Below are positions 12,839 through 23,405 of a stretch of 64,000 bases of DNA, piece after piece. Each line of letters starts with the position of its first letter. Positions within the stretch are counted from its first letter, which is position 1. Both the position numbers and the translations under genes were made by a program. The stretch covers positions 496,001-560,000 of the forward strand of contig JAGMUV010000028.1 of the NCBI GenBank assembly GCA_020744425.1, given 5' to 3'. The stretch is from Dactylonectria macrodidyma. Lineage: Eukaryota; Ascomycota; Sordariomycetes; Hypocreales; Nectriaceae. The notes under the pieces were generated by a model. It saw only the letters and a program-made list of their open reading frames with translations, ran no database searches and was not told where the DNA came from.

Positions 12839-13419
12839 TATTTCCCACACTGCTGAGGAAGACTGGCCCATACATAGCGGCTAGTGCTACAATAGCCGCG
12901 CCTGGTCATCCCGCTGACGGGTGACAGGCTCGACACAATGCGCCTTTGAGCCAATGATATGCTGGATAGGGGTCTGTTCTGTAGTTTACGAAGGCTTTGC
13001 TTAGATTTTAGCATTAGAGACTCTAGCTCAGCACGTCCTGTGCCCCAATAGGGGACTTTAGGGGTCTCACGGCCCTCGGACGAAAAATATACATACATAC
13101 ACGAATACGGCATAAAAATGGAGTAAAGCGATCATATAGCCCCCTCTTATAACCGTCGGTTTCCGAGTCTCACCCCCTATTAACTTCCTTCCAACCAATT
13201 GAAACTCGGTCATTACCGACTGATGCATTCCAGGATTATCTAGCGTTCATTTATCCATCCACCTCAAACGCCGAGTCATAACTGCTCATTGTGGGAGCAT
13301 TGGGTTTGAAATGCGACGAGACTCAAGATATGAACTCATCTTTATAGTGTCTGGCTTAAGCGAACTCGGCTCTCTCTATCGGCTGTCTACGGTTTGTTTT
13401 GCCAGAAACCTGTTCTAGA
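12839..13419. other. Intergenic, 3' flank of the IDO gene
   Basis: No supportable gene. Includes a short CATACATACA run near 13090. Confidence 0.35.
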
Positions 13420-14772
13420 TTAAGATACAACACGAACCCCTCGTATCTGACCTGCTTCCGCCGTCTCATCCCTTGCCTGCTTCAAAAATGGCACCAGCGT
13501 TGTTCCGCCCGTTCCTGTCAGCTCTTGACTTCCGTTCTTCTCCGCCGACGCGCTGGCGAGGTTCTTCCGCGCATTCTGTCTAGGCGCTTGCTTGGATGGG
13601 AGAATAATATACCGCGTCACGATCTGAATGTGCCTGTCGCGGAAGCTGCTCAGTGCGTCGGTGGCAGCAACGTAGGCCGCACGCAGCTCCTCCTCCGTGG
13701 TCGGTGAGTTGAGGACCGCCTCCCGAATGCTTCCCAATCTCGAGATGTATTCCAGAAAGCGCCTGTGCGGGCCTGGCATGTATTCGCGAACTTCATCATG
13801 ATAACTCTTCTTGCCGACGCTGCCGTGAGAGTAGTGCTCGACTCCGAGGGCGATGTCAAAGAATTGGATAAGAGAGCTTTGCCCATTGCTCCCACCCCTC
13901 AATTGCCTCCACTCTCCTCTGCCGTCTCCTTCGTCATAAAACAGTCCACGCGGAAGGCCGGCGTGCTCCATGTTCTTGCTTCCCGCGAGAAATGGCCTGA
14001 TTTGATGGTAGAACACCAAGGGATCGCAGCCCTCGCCCATCCTGCCCAGCAGCCTGCTCACATTTTGGATACATGTGTGTAGCTCCCGCAAAGCGTTGGT
14101 GATGACTGGGTAGTTGTGGATACGAATGGCATCGATGGCATTCATCACGATTTGTAAGATACCAGCGGCCTGTGCTTCCATGGCGACGCTAATCATGAGG
14201 AACCACACCTCGTCCTTCGTGCCGGTGAATGAAACAATGACATCGAGATCGTCGATGTTTGAAAAATCATCTTCATTTGTGGAAGTGAAATTCCAGAGGT
14301 TGGTAGCGGTGTAGGAAACTCCGGGTGGCATTTCGACGTGGTCTGCTATCTCCAGAAACGGGATGGTAATCTGTGGTGGAAGGATCTGCGAATGAGTGTT
14401 AGCCATACTGGGCGCTTCTTTATTAGACGCGTTAGTCCAGGCGTCACCTACTTCTTCAGGCTGATCACCACCCCAGGTATGTGCGCTGGTCAGGTACGCA
14501 AGCATGACATATGCTCGTCGCCATTCAGCCTCGGATTTGAGATGACGCGTAGATAGTACGGGTAGTTGGGCAATGACATCTCTAACTGTGCCATTTCGGA
14601 TGTGTTCGGGTAGATGCTGGATGATGAGCTCCCAAGGCGCGTAGTAGGGGTTTGAAAGGATCTTGGGCATACTTTTCTCAGGAAGAAAAGCATTGCGAGT
14701 TATGGCGAACTTTGTTAGATCGACTGGGGCCTTGTAATGATTTGGTTGAGCCTCCGTAATTAGAACCGCCAT
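13420..14772 (-). CDS. BNA2: Indoleamine 2,3-dioxygenase (IDO family haem enzyme)
   Basis: Oxidises L-tryptophan to N-formylkynurenine, the first step of the kynurenine pathway; cytosolic haem protein. The frame is open throughout, but an in-frame 66-base intron at 14451-14386 (GTAGGTGAC..TTCGCAG) is likely: removing it joins WGGDQPEE to ILPPQITIPFLE as in relatives. Exons 14772-14452 and 14385-13420 give 428 residues. Family hallmarks: PFLAGSKNMEHAGLPRGLFY (substrate pocket), GGSNGQSSLIQFFDIALGVE, YMPGPHRRFLEYI, and SFRDRHIQIVTRYIILP, whose His is the proximal haem ligand by comparison with human IDO1. GTGGTTLVPFLKQAR near the end matches the conserved GTGGT loop. Divergently transcribed from kynureninase across 650 bases. 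No defect seen. Confidence 0.93.
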   Translation of the reverse strand: MAVLITEAQPNHYKAPVDLTKFAITRNAFLPEKSMPKILSNPYYAPWELIIQHLPEHIRNGTVRDVIAQLPVLSTRHLKSEAEWRRAYVMLAYLTSAHTWGGDQPEEVGDAWTNASNKEAPSMANTHSQILPPQITIPFLEIADHVEMPPGVSYTATNLWNFTSTNEDDFSNIDDLDVIVSFTGTKDEVWFLMISVAMEAQAAGILQIVMNAIDAIRIHNYPVITNALRELHTCIQNVSRLLGRMGEGCDPLVFYHQIRPFLAGSKNMEHAGLPRGLFYDEGDGRGEWRQLRGGSNGQSSLIQFFDIALGVEHYSHGSVGKKSYHDEVREYMPGPHRRFLEYISRLGSIREAVLNSPTTEEELRAAYVAATDALSSFRDRHIQIVTRYIILPSKQAPRQNARKNLASASAEKNGSQELTGTGGTTLVPFLKQARDETAEAGQIRGVRVVS

Positions 14773-15422
14773 CGTGTCAGCGGCCGCTCAGTTTCCGAGT
14801 TGTGGGGATAATGTACAAGTGTATGGAAAGTAGCTATGATGGTGCAGAAGTTGGCGTCTTTGGTGGTGAGGTGTACGAGTGAAGATATTGGATGCTGTTT
14901 CGGTTCGTCTTCAGACAGCCTGAACGTAGACAAATTATATCTTTTATGGTAAGAAAATCTTGAGCGGCTTGTGAAGGTCTGGCTGTTGATGAGCAAACAA
15001 GATGCTCTTCACATCAAGTTCAAGCCGCTCTATGACGAAAGAGAAAGGCATTCCTAGGTTCCTACGTTCCTACGTTCCAGACTCGCTCAGCACGGAACAA
15101 AGCGAGCTTTCTCCCATTTGCGGCGAAGGGTATCGGAACACTGAACGGCCCCACCCTTTCCGTTCCGAACCGACTCTATCTCTAGCCTCATGGATCGCCG
15201 GAGGAAAACAACCCGGTTTGTCATCCGGTTTCAGAATCCCGGGCAGGAGCATGAACGCGAGTCGAACGTATCGCCCGTCCGATGGAATAAAGATGCTATT
15301 TCTTGGCCAAAGCCCTTTCAGTCTTAGGCTAGACTTGGGATTGGAACCATCATCATATTCATCCCTGATCCTAATCAAACTCACTATCACGACGAAGACA
15401 CCAGCAACGTCCAGATCTAGCT
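14773..15422. promoter_or_regulatory. Shared divergent promoter of IDO and kynureninase with CGGAAC/GTTCCG sites
   Basis: The 650-base gap between two divergent starts must hold both promoters. It contains CGGAAC at 15093 and 15134 and GTTCCG at 15162, the last inside TTTCCGTTCCGAACCG. The same hexamer recurs in other promoters of this cluster. CGG-containing sites are typical of Zn2Cys6 proteins. Confidence 0.55.
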
Positions 15423-17009
15423 ATGAATTTCTCCGCTTATGTGAGGCGGCTGCGAGAGGGTAGTCCTGCCGCCTTCCCAGCCGAGGCCAACTCGGCTGCT
15501 TTCGCTCGGCAGCTGGACGTCCAGGACAAGTTACTACACCTTCGGAACGAATTTATCCTCCCATCCAAAGCGTCGCTGAAAAAGCACACCCTAGACAGCA
15601 CGCTTCCAGGTACGTCACAGTCCATAGAGACAGACAAGCATCATTTTCTCAGTGACCATGGAACTAACAGCCAAGCAGCCCAAAGCACCCTTGTCGGCGG
15701 CCAAGAGGACCAAGCTAAGCATCATGGCGACAATGACAACGGCGAGCATCACGACTCAGAAAACAACCAGCAGTCTCTTTATTTTGTCGGAAATTCTCTC
15801 GGCGCGCAGCCGGCGGCTGTAAGGCAGTACGTCAACGCCCAGCTGGAAACCTGGGCCTCTATCGGCGTTAAAGGTCACAATACTGAGATGGCCAATTCGC
15901 CCCTTACCCAGTGGCAAGACCTATCAGCAGACTGTGCCAGAAAGTCTGCCGATCTAGTTGGTTCTATGCCCGATGAGATTGTCATCATGAATACCCTCAC
16001 AATCAACCTACACCTTCTTATGGCAAGCTTCTATAAGCCTACTGCAACACGTCATAAGATTATCCTAGAATGGAAACCATTTCCTAGCGACTACTACGCC
16101 ATCGAGAGCCAGATCACCTGGCATGGCCTTGACCCGTCGAAAAGTATGGTCCTGATCGAGCCCGATAATGCTGAGGACGCTCTGATCTCCACTGAGGAGA
16201 TTCTGAAGACTATTGATGAGCATGCTGAGGATGCGGCTCTGCTCTTGCTCCCTGGTATCCAGTATTATTCCGGTCAACTTTTCGATATACCTACCATCAC
16301 GGCGTATGCTAAGGCGAGGGGCCTTGTTGTCGGCTGGGATCTAGCCCACGCAGCTGGAAATGTAGAGCTAAAGCTCCATGACTGGGACGTCGATTTCGCC
16401 TGTTGGTGTACCTACAAGTATATCAATGCTGGGCCAGGAGCCATTGCGGGTGCCTTCATTCACGAAAAGTACGGCAAGGTCCAATCGACAGACGATGGGG
16501 AAGTTTCTTACCGCCCTCGCCTGACGGGCTGGTATGGCGGCGATAAGTCCGTTCGTTTCAATATGGAGAACAAGTTCATGCCAACGCCGGGAGCCGCAGG
16601 CTATCAGGCATCTAATCCGTCTGCGATTGACTTGGCCAGTCTGTCCGGCGCGCTATCTGTCTTTGGGAAAACATCGATGAAGGATCTACGGAGCAAGGCC
16701 CTAGTGTTGACTGCTTACGCAGAGCGCTTGCTTGACGAGATTCTCTGCGAGGCCCTCGACGACGACTTGGGCCCCCTTTTCCGCATTATCACGCCGAGAG
16801 ATCCACTGCAGCGTGGAACGCAGCTCAGTGTGTTGCTTCGCGATGGTCTGTTGGAGTCGGTCTCTCAGGTGTTGGAGGAGAATGGCGTTGTTTGTGATAA
16901 GCGCAAACCAGGTGTAATTCGTGTTGCTCCGGTGCCTCTCTATACACGATTCGAGGACGTATGGAGTTTTATGCAGGTACTTAGGAAGGCATTGGGGGTG
17001 CAGACGTGA
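15423..17009 (+). CDS. BNA5: Kynureninase (L-kynurenine hydrolase)
   Basis: PLP-dependent cytosolic enzyme that splits kynurenine to anthranilate and alanine (or 3-hydroxykynurenine to 3-hydroxyanthranilate). The frame is open for 528 residues; an in-frame 69-base intron at 15610-15678 (GTACGTCACAG..AAGCAG) is likely and would leave 505. Family motifs: [76 protein letters not shown], then [20 protein letters not shown] with the PLP lysine, and [13 protein letters not shown]. An acidic, His-rich insertion (about residues 80-115) precedes the GNSLG motif. Divergent partner of IDO; with no kynurenine 3-monooxygenase nearby, anthranilate is the expected product in this cluster. Confidence 0.95.
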   Translation: MNFSAYVRRLREGSPAAFPAEANSAAFARQLDVQDKLLHLRNEFILPSKASLKKHTLDSTLPGTSQSIETDKHHFLSDHGTNSQAAQSTLVGGQEDQAKHHGDNDNGEHHDSENNQQSLYFVGNSLGAQPAAVRQYVNAQLETWASIGVKGHNTEMANSPLTQWQDLSADCARKSADLVGSMPDEIVIMNTLTINLHLLMASFYKPTATRHKIILEWKPFPSDYYAIESQITWHGLDPSKSMVLIEPDNAEDALISTEEILKTIDEHAEDAALLLLPGIQYYSGQLFDIPTITAYAKARGLVVGWDLAHAAGNVELKLHDWDVDFACWCTYKYINAGPGAIAGAFIHEKYGKVQSTDDGEVSYRPRLTGWYGGDKSVRFNMENKFMPTPGAAGYQASNPSAIDLASLSGALSVFGKTSMKDLRSKALVLTAYAERLLDEILCEALDDDLGPLFRIITPRDPLQRGTQLSVLLRDGLLESVSQVLEENGVVCDKRKPGVIRVAPVPLYTRFEDVWSFMQVLRKALGVQT

Positions 17010-17650
17010 CTTGTCGCGCGGTAGCTTGGCTTGAATAGATTACTTCTGTGGTACTTGATAGATTACTTCTGTGAAAAACTGTGAAAAAAACTCTGTATTT
17101 TTTAACTAGGCGGTAGCAACTCACACCTTGAAGGAGCGGACAGTAAAATAGATAGTACTTGAGCCGCCTCGTAGTATTAACTTTGCGCTTCCAGTCTTTC
17201 AGGATTATTAACCCGAGGAAGTCTTGTCTCCCCAGCATCTGAGTTGTGCTGCGGCGACAGGTCGAAGTTCCACGACCAAGATAACAAGGGAGAGGATATT
17301 TAATTTAGTAATAGGCGAAAGCGAAGGGATCGAATGCATCAAAGCCTCTGGCACTGAATCTGAGAAAGGCTCGGCCAAAGGTCAAGTGAACGGCTGTTAT
17401 CTTAGGGAATAGTCCCTTTTCCAAGACCCTAGCCATAGAGGTAAAAAAAGAAGCGCGATGGCTTTACAAAGAGGCATCTCATCATGTCTCTCAACGGCTT
17501 TGAATTCTATGATTCTGTACGTCTCCTTCAAAGGAACAAAACCACAACTCAGATTCTATTCCATGATTATATATTGTTTAGGTCCTGGAATTCCCAAACA
17601 CACTATCATGCCCATGAGTCCAATAATCCTTCGTCCCGAACCTTCAGATT
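17010..17650. other. Convergent 3' region between kynureninase and the amino acid transporter
   Basis: No supportable gene. Should hold the terminators of the two convergent genes. Confidence 0.4.
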
Positions 17651-19219
17651 TTAACTTCCACACCCATGACGTAGCCTCCTGGGAGCTTCTGGGGCCATAT
17701 TATTTAACCAATGGGCTCGCAAGTAAAAACTCCCTTCGTTATTCCGGTCTGGAAATGTTTTCTCTAGAAGTTTTGTTAGTGGATGTGGAAACGATCGCAA
17801 GTTGACAGCAGGGGGGTAACTTGCAATATCGACGACACTTGCATAGGTGCCACATACAAGAACAACGATGCCGATTACAAAACAGAACGCAGACAACAAG
17901 GAATTGACCAAGTTCTTCCTCGAGTACCAACTGCCTTGCTTAATGAGCTTGAACCACATGGCAGCAGGCAGGTACAAGGAAAATCCCGAGACGAAGAGTG
18001 ATGAACAAACGGCCAAGATATCCGTGAAGATGGGTATAGCCTCAGCAGTGATGAAAGCGAGACCAGTGACGATAGTAAGGGTGCCCAGCCACGTGACCCA
18101 ACCTTTAGGTGTATTGATATATCGTGCAATTGAGTTTTTGAAGATTCGCCCGTGCAGATAGCGGCAGCACACTGTTGAATTGATCGATCCGGAGATGAAA
18201 ATGACTGGCAGCGCAACCCCGAAGGCAATCTTAGAAATGAGGTCGCCGGCTGAGAGAAGCGCAGGAGACTTCACGTCGATGCCCACAAAGGCATAAATAA
18301 TGGAGCCGGTAAGGGTGTAGATCACGATCTGCGTCAGTCCGAGGGTCCAGATGGACTTGATATAATCTTCCGGGGTGTGCATCTCATCTAAGAATGAGAA
18401 TTGGCACATAGCAAAGCTGTACGCAAAGACAATGCTGGTGATGGCGATAAATGCATCCACAAAAGTTATACCATCGCGCGGCCAGGCAGACCAGTTGGCT
18501 GGCGTGTTGGGACTGGTGGCGTCGATTCCTGTGGCGATCATGGTGATGCCGATAGCTAGCAGGATAGAGGCAAAGTCGATATAACCAAGCACGGCCATTT
18601 CCGTAAAAGAAGGAGGTATAGCCAGCAATAGAAGGATAATAGCAGAGACAACACCAAATGCAATTGAACAGGTATCGGACTCGATGATGTGCGTGAAAGC
18701 TATCGTGCCTGTCAAACAGTGCGACCCCACAAGCAGGATAAGTTGCAAGACGAACATGGCGCTGCCCAGCTCGAAGCCAAATCTTCCCATTATCAAGCCC
18801 ATAGCAGCACCATAGTGACTCACTTCAGGGTACTTGAGCTTAACTTGGCCGATGATGTGGCTTGTGTAGATAGCCACGAGGCCCATGCCGACACAGCAGA
18901 TGACGCCGGCCACCATGCCGAGTGTTGCAAAAGCAGCCGGAAGGCTCAGACTCCCAAGGGCAATGGCTTCGACAATGAGCACGATTGTGAGTCTTTTCCA
19001 TCCGAGACGATGGAAATGAGCCTCTCCGGCGGATGTTTTCTGCTTTTCGAGATCGGTTCGTGGGCCATCTCCATCGACGATTTCTCCGACCTCGATGCTG
19101 TCTCGGGTCTTGTTCTGAAAGAGTGACTGATGACCCTTGGGTTTCTCAGTTGGCCCGCCGGCAGCGTTGTCGCCGTGCTTGTCGGCTGACACGGACGTGT
19201 AAATGGGTGCTTCTTCCAT
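17651..19219 (-). CDS. AAAP-family amino acid transporter (neutral/aromatic amino acid permease type)
   Basis: An uninterrupted frame of about 522 residues from ATG 19219 (an upstream in-frame ATG at 19318 adds 33 atypical residues). A hydrophilic head of about 85 residues is followed by RLGWKRLTIVLIVEAIALGS and about eleven membrane segments, matching the Aa_trans fold of Neurospora MTR-like permeases: IALGSLSLPAAFATLGMVAG is the unwound helix 1, and FAYSFAMCQFSFLDEMHTPE the segment around helices 5-6 with its conserved acidic end. The last 45 residues are unlike the family, so a short 3' intron or an altered end is possible. Position between kynureninase and kynurenine formamidase suggests import of tryptophan, kynurenine or a related amino acid; the substrate is inferred. 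Confidence 0.88.
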   Translation of the reverse strand: MEEAPIYTSVSADKHGDNAAGGPTEKPKGHQSLFQNKTRDSIEVGEIVDGDGPRTDLEKQKTSAGEAHFHRLGWKRLTIVLIVEAIALGSLSLPAAFATLGMVAGVICCVGMGLVAIYTSHIIGQVKLKYPEVSHYGAAMGLIMGRFGFELGSAMFVLQLILLVGSHCLTGTIAFTHIIESDTCSIAFGVVSAIILLLLAIPPSFTEMAVLGYIDFASILLAIGITMIATGIDATSPNTPANWSAWPRDGITFVDAFIAITSIVFAYSFAMCQFSFLDEMHTPEDYIKSIWTLGLTQIVIYTLTGSIIYAFVGIDVKSPALLSAGDLISKIAFGVALPVIFISGSINSTVCCRYLHGRIFKNSIARYINTPKGWVTWLGTLTIVTGLAFITAEAIPIFTDILAVCSSLFVSGFSLYLPAAMWFKLIKQGSWYSRKNLVNSLLSAFCFVIGIVVLVCGTYASVVDIASYPPAVNLRSFPHPLTKLLEKTFPDRNNEGSFYLRAHWLNNMAPEAPRRLRHGCGS

Positions 19220-19992
19220 TGTCTGCGAGGGGACGGAGTGATCACTAAGCGTGTGGGTGTGCAAAAAGAGATGATTATGGCGGCAGGAACGGACTGCAGT
19301 ATCGCCGAGGGAAGACAATGGAGCGAGCCAAAGAGGCGTTGATGACGAGGAGCTTCATTACAATGCTGGCTCCAGGAACACTTATGTACAAGAGTGAACA
19401 CACAAGGAGCGTGCCAGGAAGGACTCTCTCCTGCCAAGTGCCGGGTCTGGGGAGCCAAGATTGTGGGGAACGTTGTGGGGACGAACAGGACTCAGGAGAC
19501 CAGAACGATGGATCAGCGTCTCATCTCGCAGGTAGCCGGGTGCGGGCCGGCTTGTCCAACGTACTCATCCAACTTCTTGGTAAGCAGGAAACTGTAATAC
19601 CTACGGAAACAACCTAAATTCATTCCGCATCCACCGAGGCAGGACTCGGAGGTCGTGGGGAAGGCCCGGCTCCTCCCGACTTTTGAGAAAGTGGCTGATG
19701 GGTGTGAAACGACCAGGCCCATTGCCGACGGCGGCATGTAAGAAAGGGCACGCTCCATGTTGATCTCAAGTTTCTCTTTACGGGAGGGTTAGACAAATAC
19801 GTTTGATATCGTCGTGTGTCTGGAATCTGGTGGTTAGTAATCAGGTGTTGAGGGTCACAACCGTCACATATTCGCATAACGGCCAGTACCATATCCAAGG
19901 GCCACACTACTCATTCTTCTTTGGTACTGTCTGAATCAGGGTCTGCAGCTAATTGAGCCTTTCCCATGCTATTCTGCAACCTTGATGTGCCA
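19220..19992. other. Intergenic between transporter start and formamidase end
   Basis: Holds the transporter promoter. No gene recognised; no CGGAAC site, although GGAACGG occurs near 19286. Confidence 0.4.
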
Positions 19993-20974
19993 TCAATCGT
20001 CTCTTATATGTCTGAGAACTTGTGCAACGAGTCGAGCTATTTGGCTCCCTTCCTGCCATACAAGGTTATGATCGCCCTTCAGGTCTTTGACAACATCGAA
20101 TTCCAGGCCATCCAGGGAAAGCTTTGTAGCCATCGAGTCAATCTCGGGATTATCGATGAGACTATCCTCTGGAGAGTATGCGAGGAGCGAATATCCTGAC
20201 CAGCCATGGCGGAGATTTCCTTCATAGCTCGCTGGAGAGGCCTTCACCCAGTTTGATCCTTCACTGCCAAATGCGCCGCTAATGAAGCTAGAATACGCTT
20301 CAATGTGAGAATGGCGGCTCTTCAAGCCAACAAGTTCGTAGATGCCAGAGACACCAACTATGGCGGCCGGGAGAGGGATCTCATCTGGCACGGGCTGGCC
20401 GGAGAGGGCAGCCTCGCCCATCACAACTTGATAAGCGAGAGTGGCACCAGCAGAGTGTCCGATTAACACATAGTTGTCTGTCAGCTGTATCTGTGCTAAG
20501 AGAAACTTCAGGGCGGCTCGGACATCAAGGACATGGTCAGGATGCTTGGCGATCCTCAGCTTATTGTCGGGAAGTGTGGACGGATCTTGAGGTAGGTGAC
20601 AGCCTGTAGTCAATGCTGGCGAAGCCACAGACCTGCGACTGTATCTCGTCCGGTGACGAAACGATCTGTTGGATGGATGGTATGAAGTTCTCTAAAGTAT
20701 TCCGCGGGTCGCGCCAGGCTCCTCCGTGTATGAATCTTGAAGCTTGTCAGCAAGGCTCGCATTATACGGGACTCTGCTGAGAAGAGGGTGAGGAATACAC
20801 CTCATTTCAACAAATACATGGGTTCAGGAAAAGGGGTTTTCTATCTTACATGACCCAACGCCCGTGGTTCTGCGGCGTGGCGCGTCGCCAGATGCCAACG
20901 CGCTGGAGATCATGATCTCCGTATTGATGACAAGTATAGGTAAGGAGTTTCTGCATTGCTTCAGATGACGCCAT
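19993..20974 (-). pseudogene. BNA7: Kynurenine formamidase (alpha/beta hydrolase), apparent frameshift
   Basis: Hydrolyses N-formylkynurenine to kynurenine. Exon 1, 20974-20850, starts MASSEAMQKLLTYTCHQYGD; a 114-base GTAAG..AAG intron leads to exon 2 from 20735 with FIHGGAWRDPRN, the oxyanion HGGxW motif, then GFASIDYRLSP. Here the frame breaks at about 20592-20601: the expected continuation, LPQDPSTLPDNKLRIAKHPD, is in another frame, which then runs to the stop at 19993 with the nucleophile elbow GHSAGA, the acid region SPEDSLIDNPEID and the catalytic His in LKGDHNLVW. All catalytic parts are present, so the only defect is the shift, perhaps loss of one CACCT unit from a short duplicate, or an assembly error. 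No splice fixes it. Confidence 0.8.
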
Positions 20975-21876
20975 GATTGCTGTTGTAGTTTCTTATTTGT
21001 TGAGCAAAGAATCCGGCCTACCAGTCTGAATTAAAAAAAAACAATAGAAAATGCCAGGTGTCCTGAATAGCGAGACCTGACCTGCACGCTTTTTTCTTTG
21101 GGATAACGCCATCAGATGGACATCTTGAAACGAGGAAACATCCAGCAGTGAGTTCCTGTGGGATCGCTGCCCCCCCAACTCCGCACCACCTCTTAATCCA
21201 CGCCGGCTTTGCAACGGCTTTCGTCCGTTTCCGAAGACCTGGGGCTTCCGATGGAAACCGTAAATCGGGGGTATCTAGCCGGATCACCGGAAGCCCACTC
21301 CCTGCACTCATTACCGCCTTTGCAGATTACAAAGTTGTCCACTTGGTGTGTTAGTGCTAAGAACATCTCCAATCATTCCGTTCTGGTGGCTCTGGCGGGA
21401 TCACTTATTGTGGCTCTTCTCGGAACTAAATGAGCACGGGGAGGTGGGGGGCGCCCCGAATGACACGGTCCGTTCAGGGTCGCAGATAGGGGGGCTACGG
21501 AAGACTTACAGGCTGCTGAGAAAATTGCCCATCATGGAGGGTTTGGAGGGTAGAGAGACGCCCCTATGCAGGTACCAGACAAGTATATCCAAACCGGTGC
21601 TAATTATGAAAATTTACCACGCATTATGGCCGTTCATACAGGCTTGTGAAGGCAATGACAATCGTATTACAGTGCAAATAGTAGCAAACGCTGTATTTCC
21701 AATCTCCCCTGCTCCGTGTTCAATCGTCGTGATCTAGCAGACAAAGCTTTGGGCTTCGAGGTTTTTCATAGACAACTCTGAATATAGGTTCACGTCATCT
21801 TTGAAACGCTTCTAGCGTACCAATGTATTGCTCTTTCGGTGCGGTTGTCGACATCAGAGTCAATCGAGATTGCTAG
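20975..21876. other. Intergenic between formamidase start and dioxygenase end
   Basis: Holds the formamidase promoter and the 3' flank of the bicupin gene. Short frames only; no domain recognised. Confidence 0.4.
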
Positions 21877-23057
21877 CTAATGAGATACAAGATCTTCAAA
21901 CTTCTGTCCTTCAAATCGGTAGAAACCCAGTGCGTTGAGCAAAGGCTTGTCATCAAAACGATACAGATAGACCCTGCTGCTGTTGGCGGAGTGCTGATAA
22001 CGGTTCCAGGCTGGGATACAAAAAGTGTCGCCTTGCTTCCATTCGATTCTCTTCCCGTTGATCTCGGTGGCTCCGCTACCCTCAATAACGTGATAGACAG
22101 ATGATGCCGTCTCCCGAGTTGATGGAGACTGTGCATTCGCATCCAGGCGCTCAGCAGAGGCGCCGATGGTACGGCTGACTGGAAAGCGAAGAAATATATT
22201 AGCCACTGATACAACTGTAGTTCTTGCACATCACAGTGGACTTACGTTCTGCGCCGCTCGCCTTCAGGTACGGCGCCGTGGCCCATGAGCCTGGCTGCTC
22301 ATCCAAACGAGGCTCCATCTTGGCCCACGGGAATACAATGGGCGAGTCATCAATATCAACCTCTTGAGCAGGGTATCGAGCTTCCGAGTAGTGTTCGTTG
22401 AAATGCACAGGGAAGTGCACAAACTCGGGTAAATCGAGGCCATCGAGCCAGATAATAGGCTTGTCGTCACCTCCTTCTTCATCGGCACCTTTCTTACCAT
22501 GATCATGCCAGTTCCAAGTTGGAGTGATGATAACATCGCGAGGGTTCATAGCCACTCGTTGCCCCTGTACTGCAGTGAAGCCACCTTGGCCTTCGATGAT
22601 GAAGCGTACAGCAAATGCCGAATGGCGGTGGGCCGGGGCGGTTTCATGCGGCATGACGAGTTGCAACCCGGCATAGAGAGTATCCGTTGTATAAGGAGCG
22701 GCTGCGCCCAGTGATTAACCATCGGCGTAAGAGATTCAAGACGGTCGGCCTACTTCTCGAGGGGTTGACGAGCATTAGAACACGTCTCTCGGCTTGTTCC
22801 TCTTTGATGAGCTGCCCTGCGCTCACTAGGTACGGCCGAATTTGGTCATATTCCCAAATGAATGGCACCGTAGTTGGATTCGGGAGGGCTGGGTTGAGGC
22901 GCGCCATCTGCGCCCACAATGGCGACACGTTGACATTGTGCAATGCCTTGACGAGGGCGTCGCCGTCCTTGAATGATGGGGGCTGCATTGTCAGTAGTAA
23001 GTTGTGCTTGAACGTAAAATGTCGAAGAATGCGCTTTTGATACTGCTCATTCGTCAT
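21877..23057 (-). CDS. Gentisate 1,2-dioxygenase-like bicupin ring-cleavage dioxygenase
   Basis: Fe(II) enzymes of this family open gentisate (or 5-substituted salicylates and aminobenzoates) between the carboxyl-bearing carbon and the adjacent hydroxyl-bearing carbon. Three exons, 23057-22754, 22701-22246 and 22178-21877, join in frame to 353 residues, the usual family length. Cupin 1 carries [20 protein letters not shown] with two of the metal-binding His and [11 protein letters not shown] with the third; cupin 2 contains [20 protein letters not shown] and [15 protein letters not shown]. The start could also be the Met at about residue 24 ([16 protein letters not shown]). Divergently transcribed from the FAH-family gene with 348 bases between. 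The sequence cannot tell gentisate from 5-hydroxyanthranilate as substrate. Confidence 0.88.
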
Positions 23058-23405
23058 TACCCGTGAACCTGTCCCATTCCTTATACTTCGGTATAGCTTT
23101 CGATCTCAAGCTCTTTAATCATACAAGTTACCGGTAGTACGAACTACGAACTCGGGTCCACCGCCATAAGATCGCCGAGGTGCTGTTCCGACACATCTCC
23201 GAATGGCGGCGCAACCGTCCCGAGGTTGGGGCTCGAAACGGGGGCTCTGGGGAAGCGTCGGAATCACGGATCGAGTAAGCCACCACCATTAACGGTTTAA
23301 CACCATAACATGACCCTGCAAATCAGAAACAACCTCGTCCCTTTTCGTCAAAGAAGCATCTCTCTCGTTGAAATTGCAGCTAATTTTTGCATTCGCACGA
23401 CAAAC
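23058..23405. promoter_or_regulatory. Shared divergent promoter of the bicupin dioxygenase and the FAH-family gene
   Basis: A 348-base gap between two divergent starts. Contains one GTTCCG at 23185 followed by CTCCGAATGGCGG. Co-expression of ring cleavage and the next hydrolysis step is the expected consequence of the arrangement. Confidence 0.5.

Noticed and set aside
12838..13113. 91-codon minus frame
   Set aside because: No similarity recognised; low-complexity ends; next to inverted repeats.
21877..23057. 3-hydroxyanthranilate 3,4-dioxygenase as identity of the cupin
   Set aside because: Two cupin halves, 353 residues and [15 protein letters not shown] fit the gentisate dioxygenase family; 3-hydroxyanthranilate dioxygenases are shorter and have other motifs.
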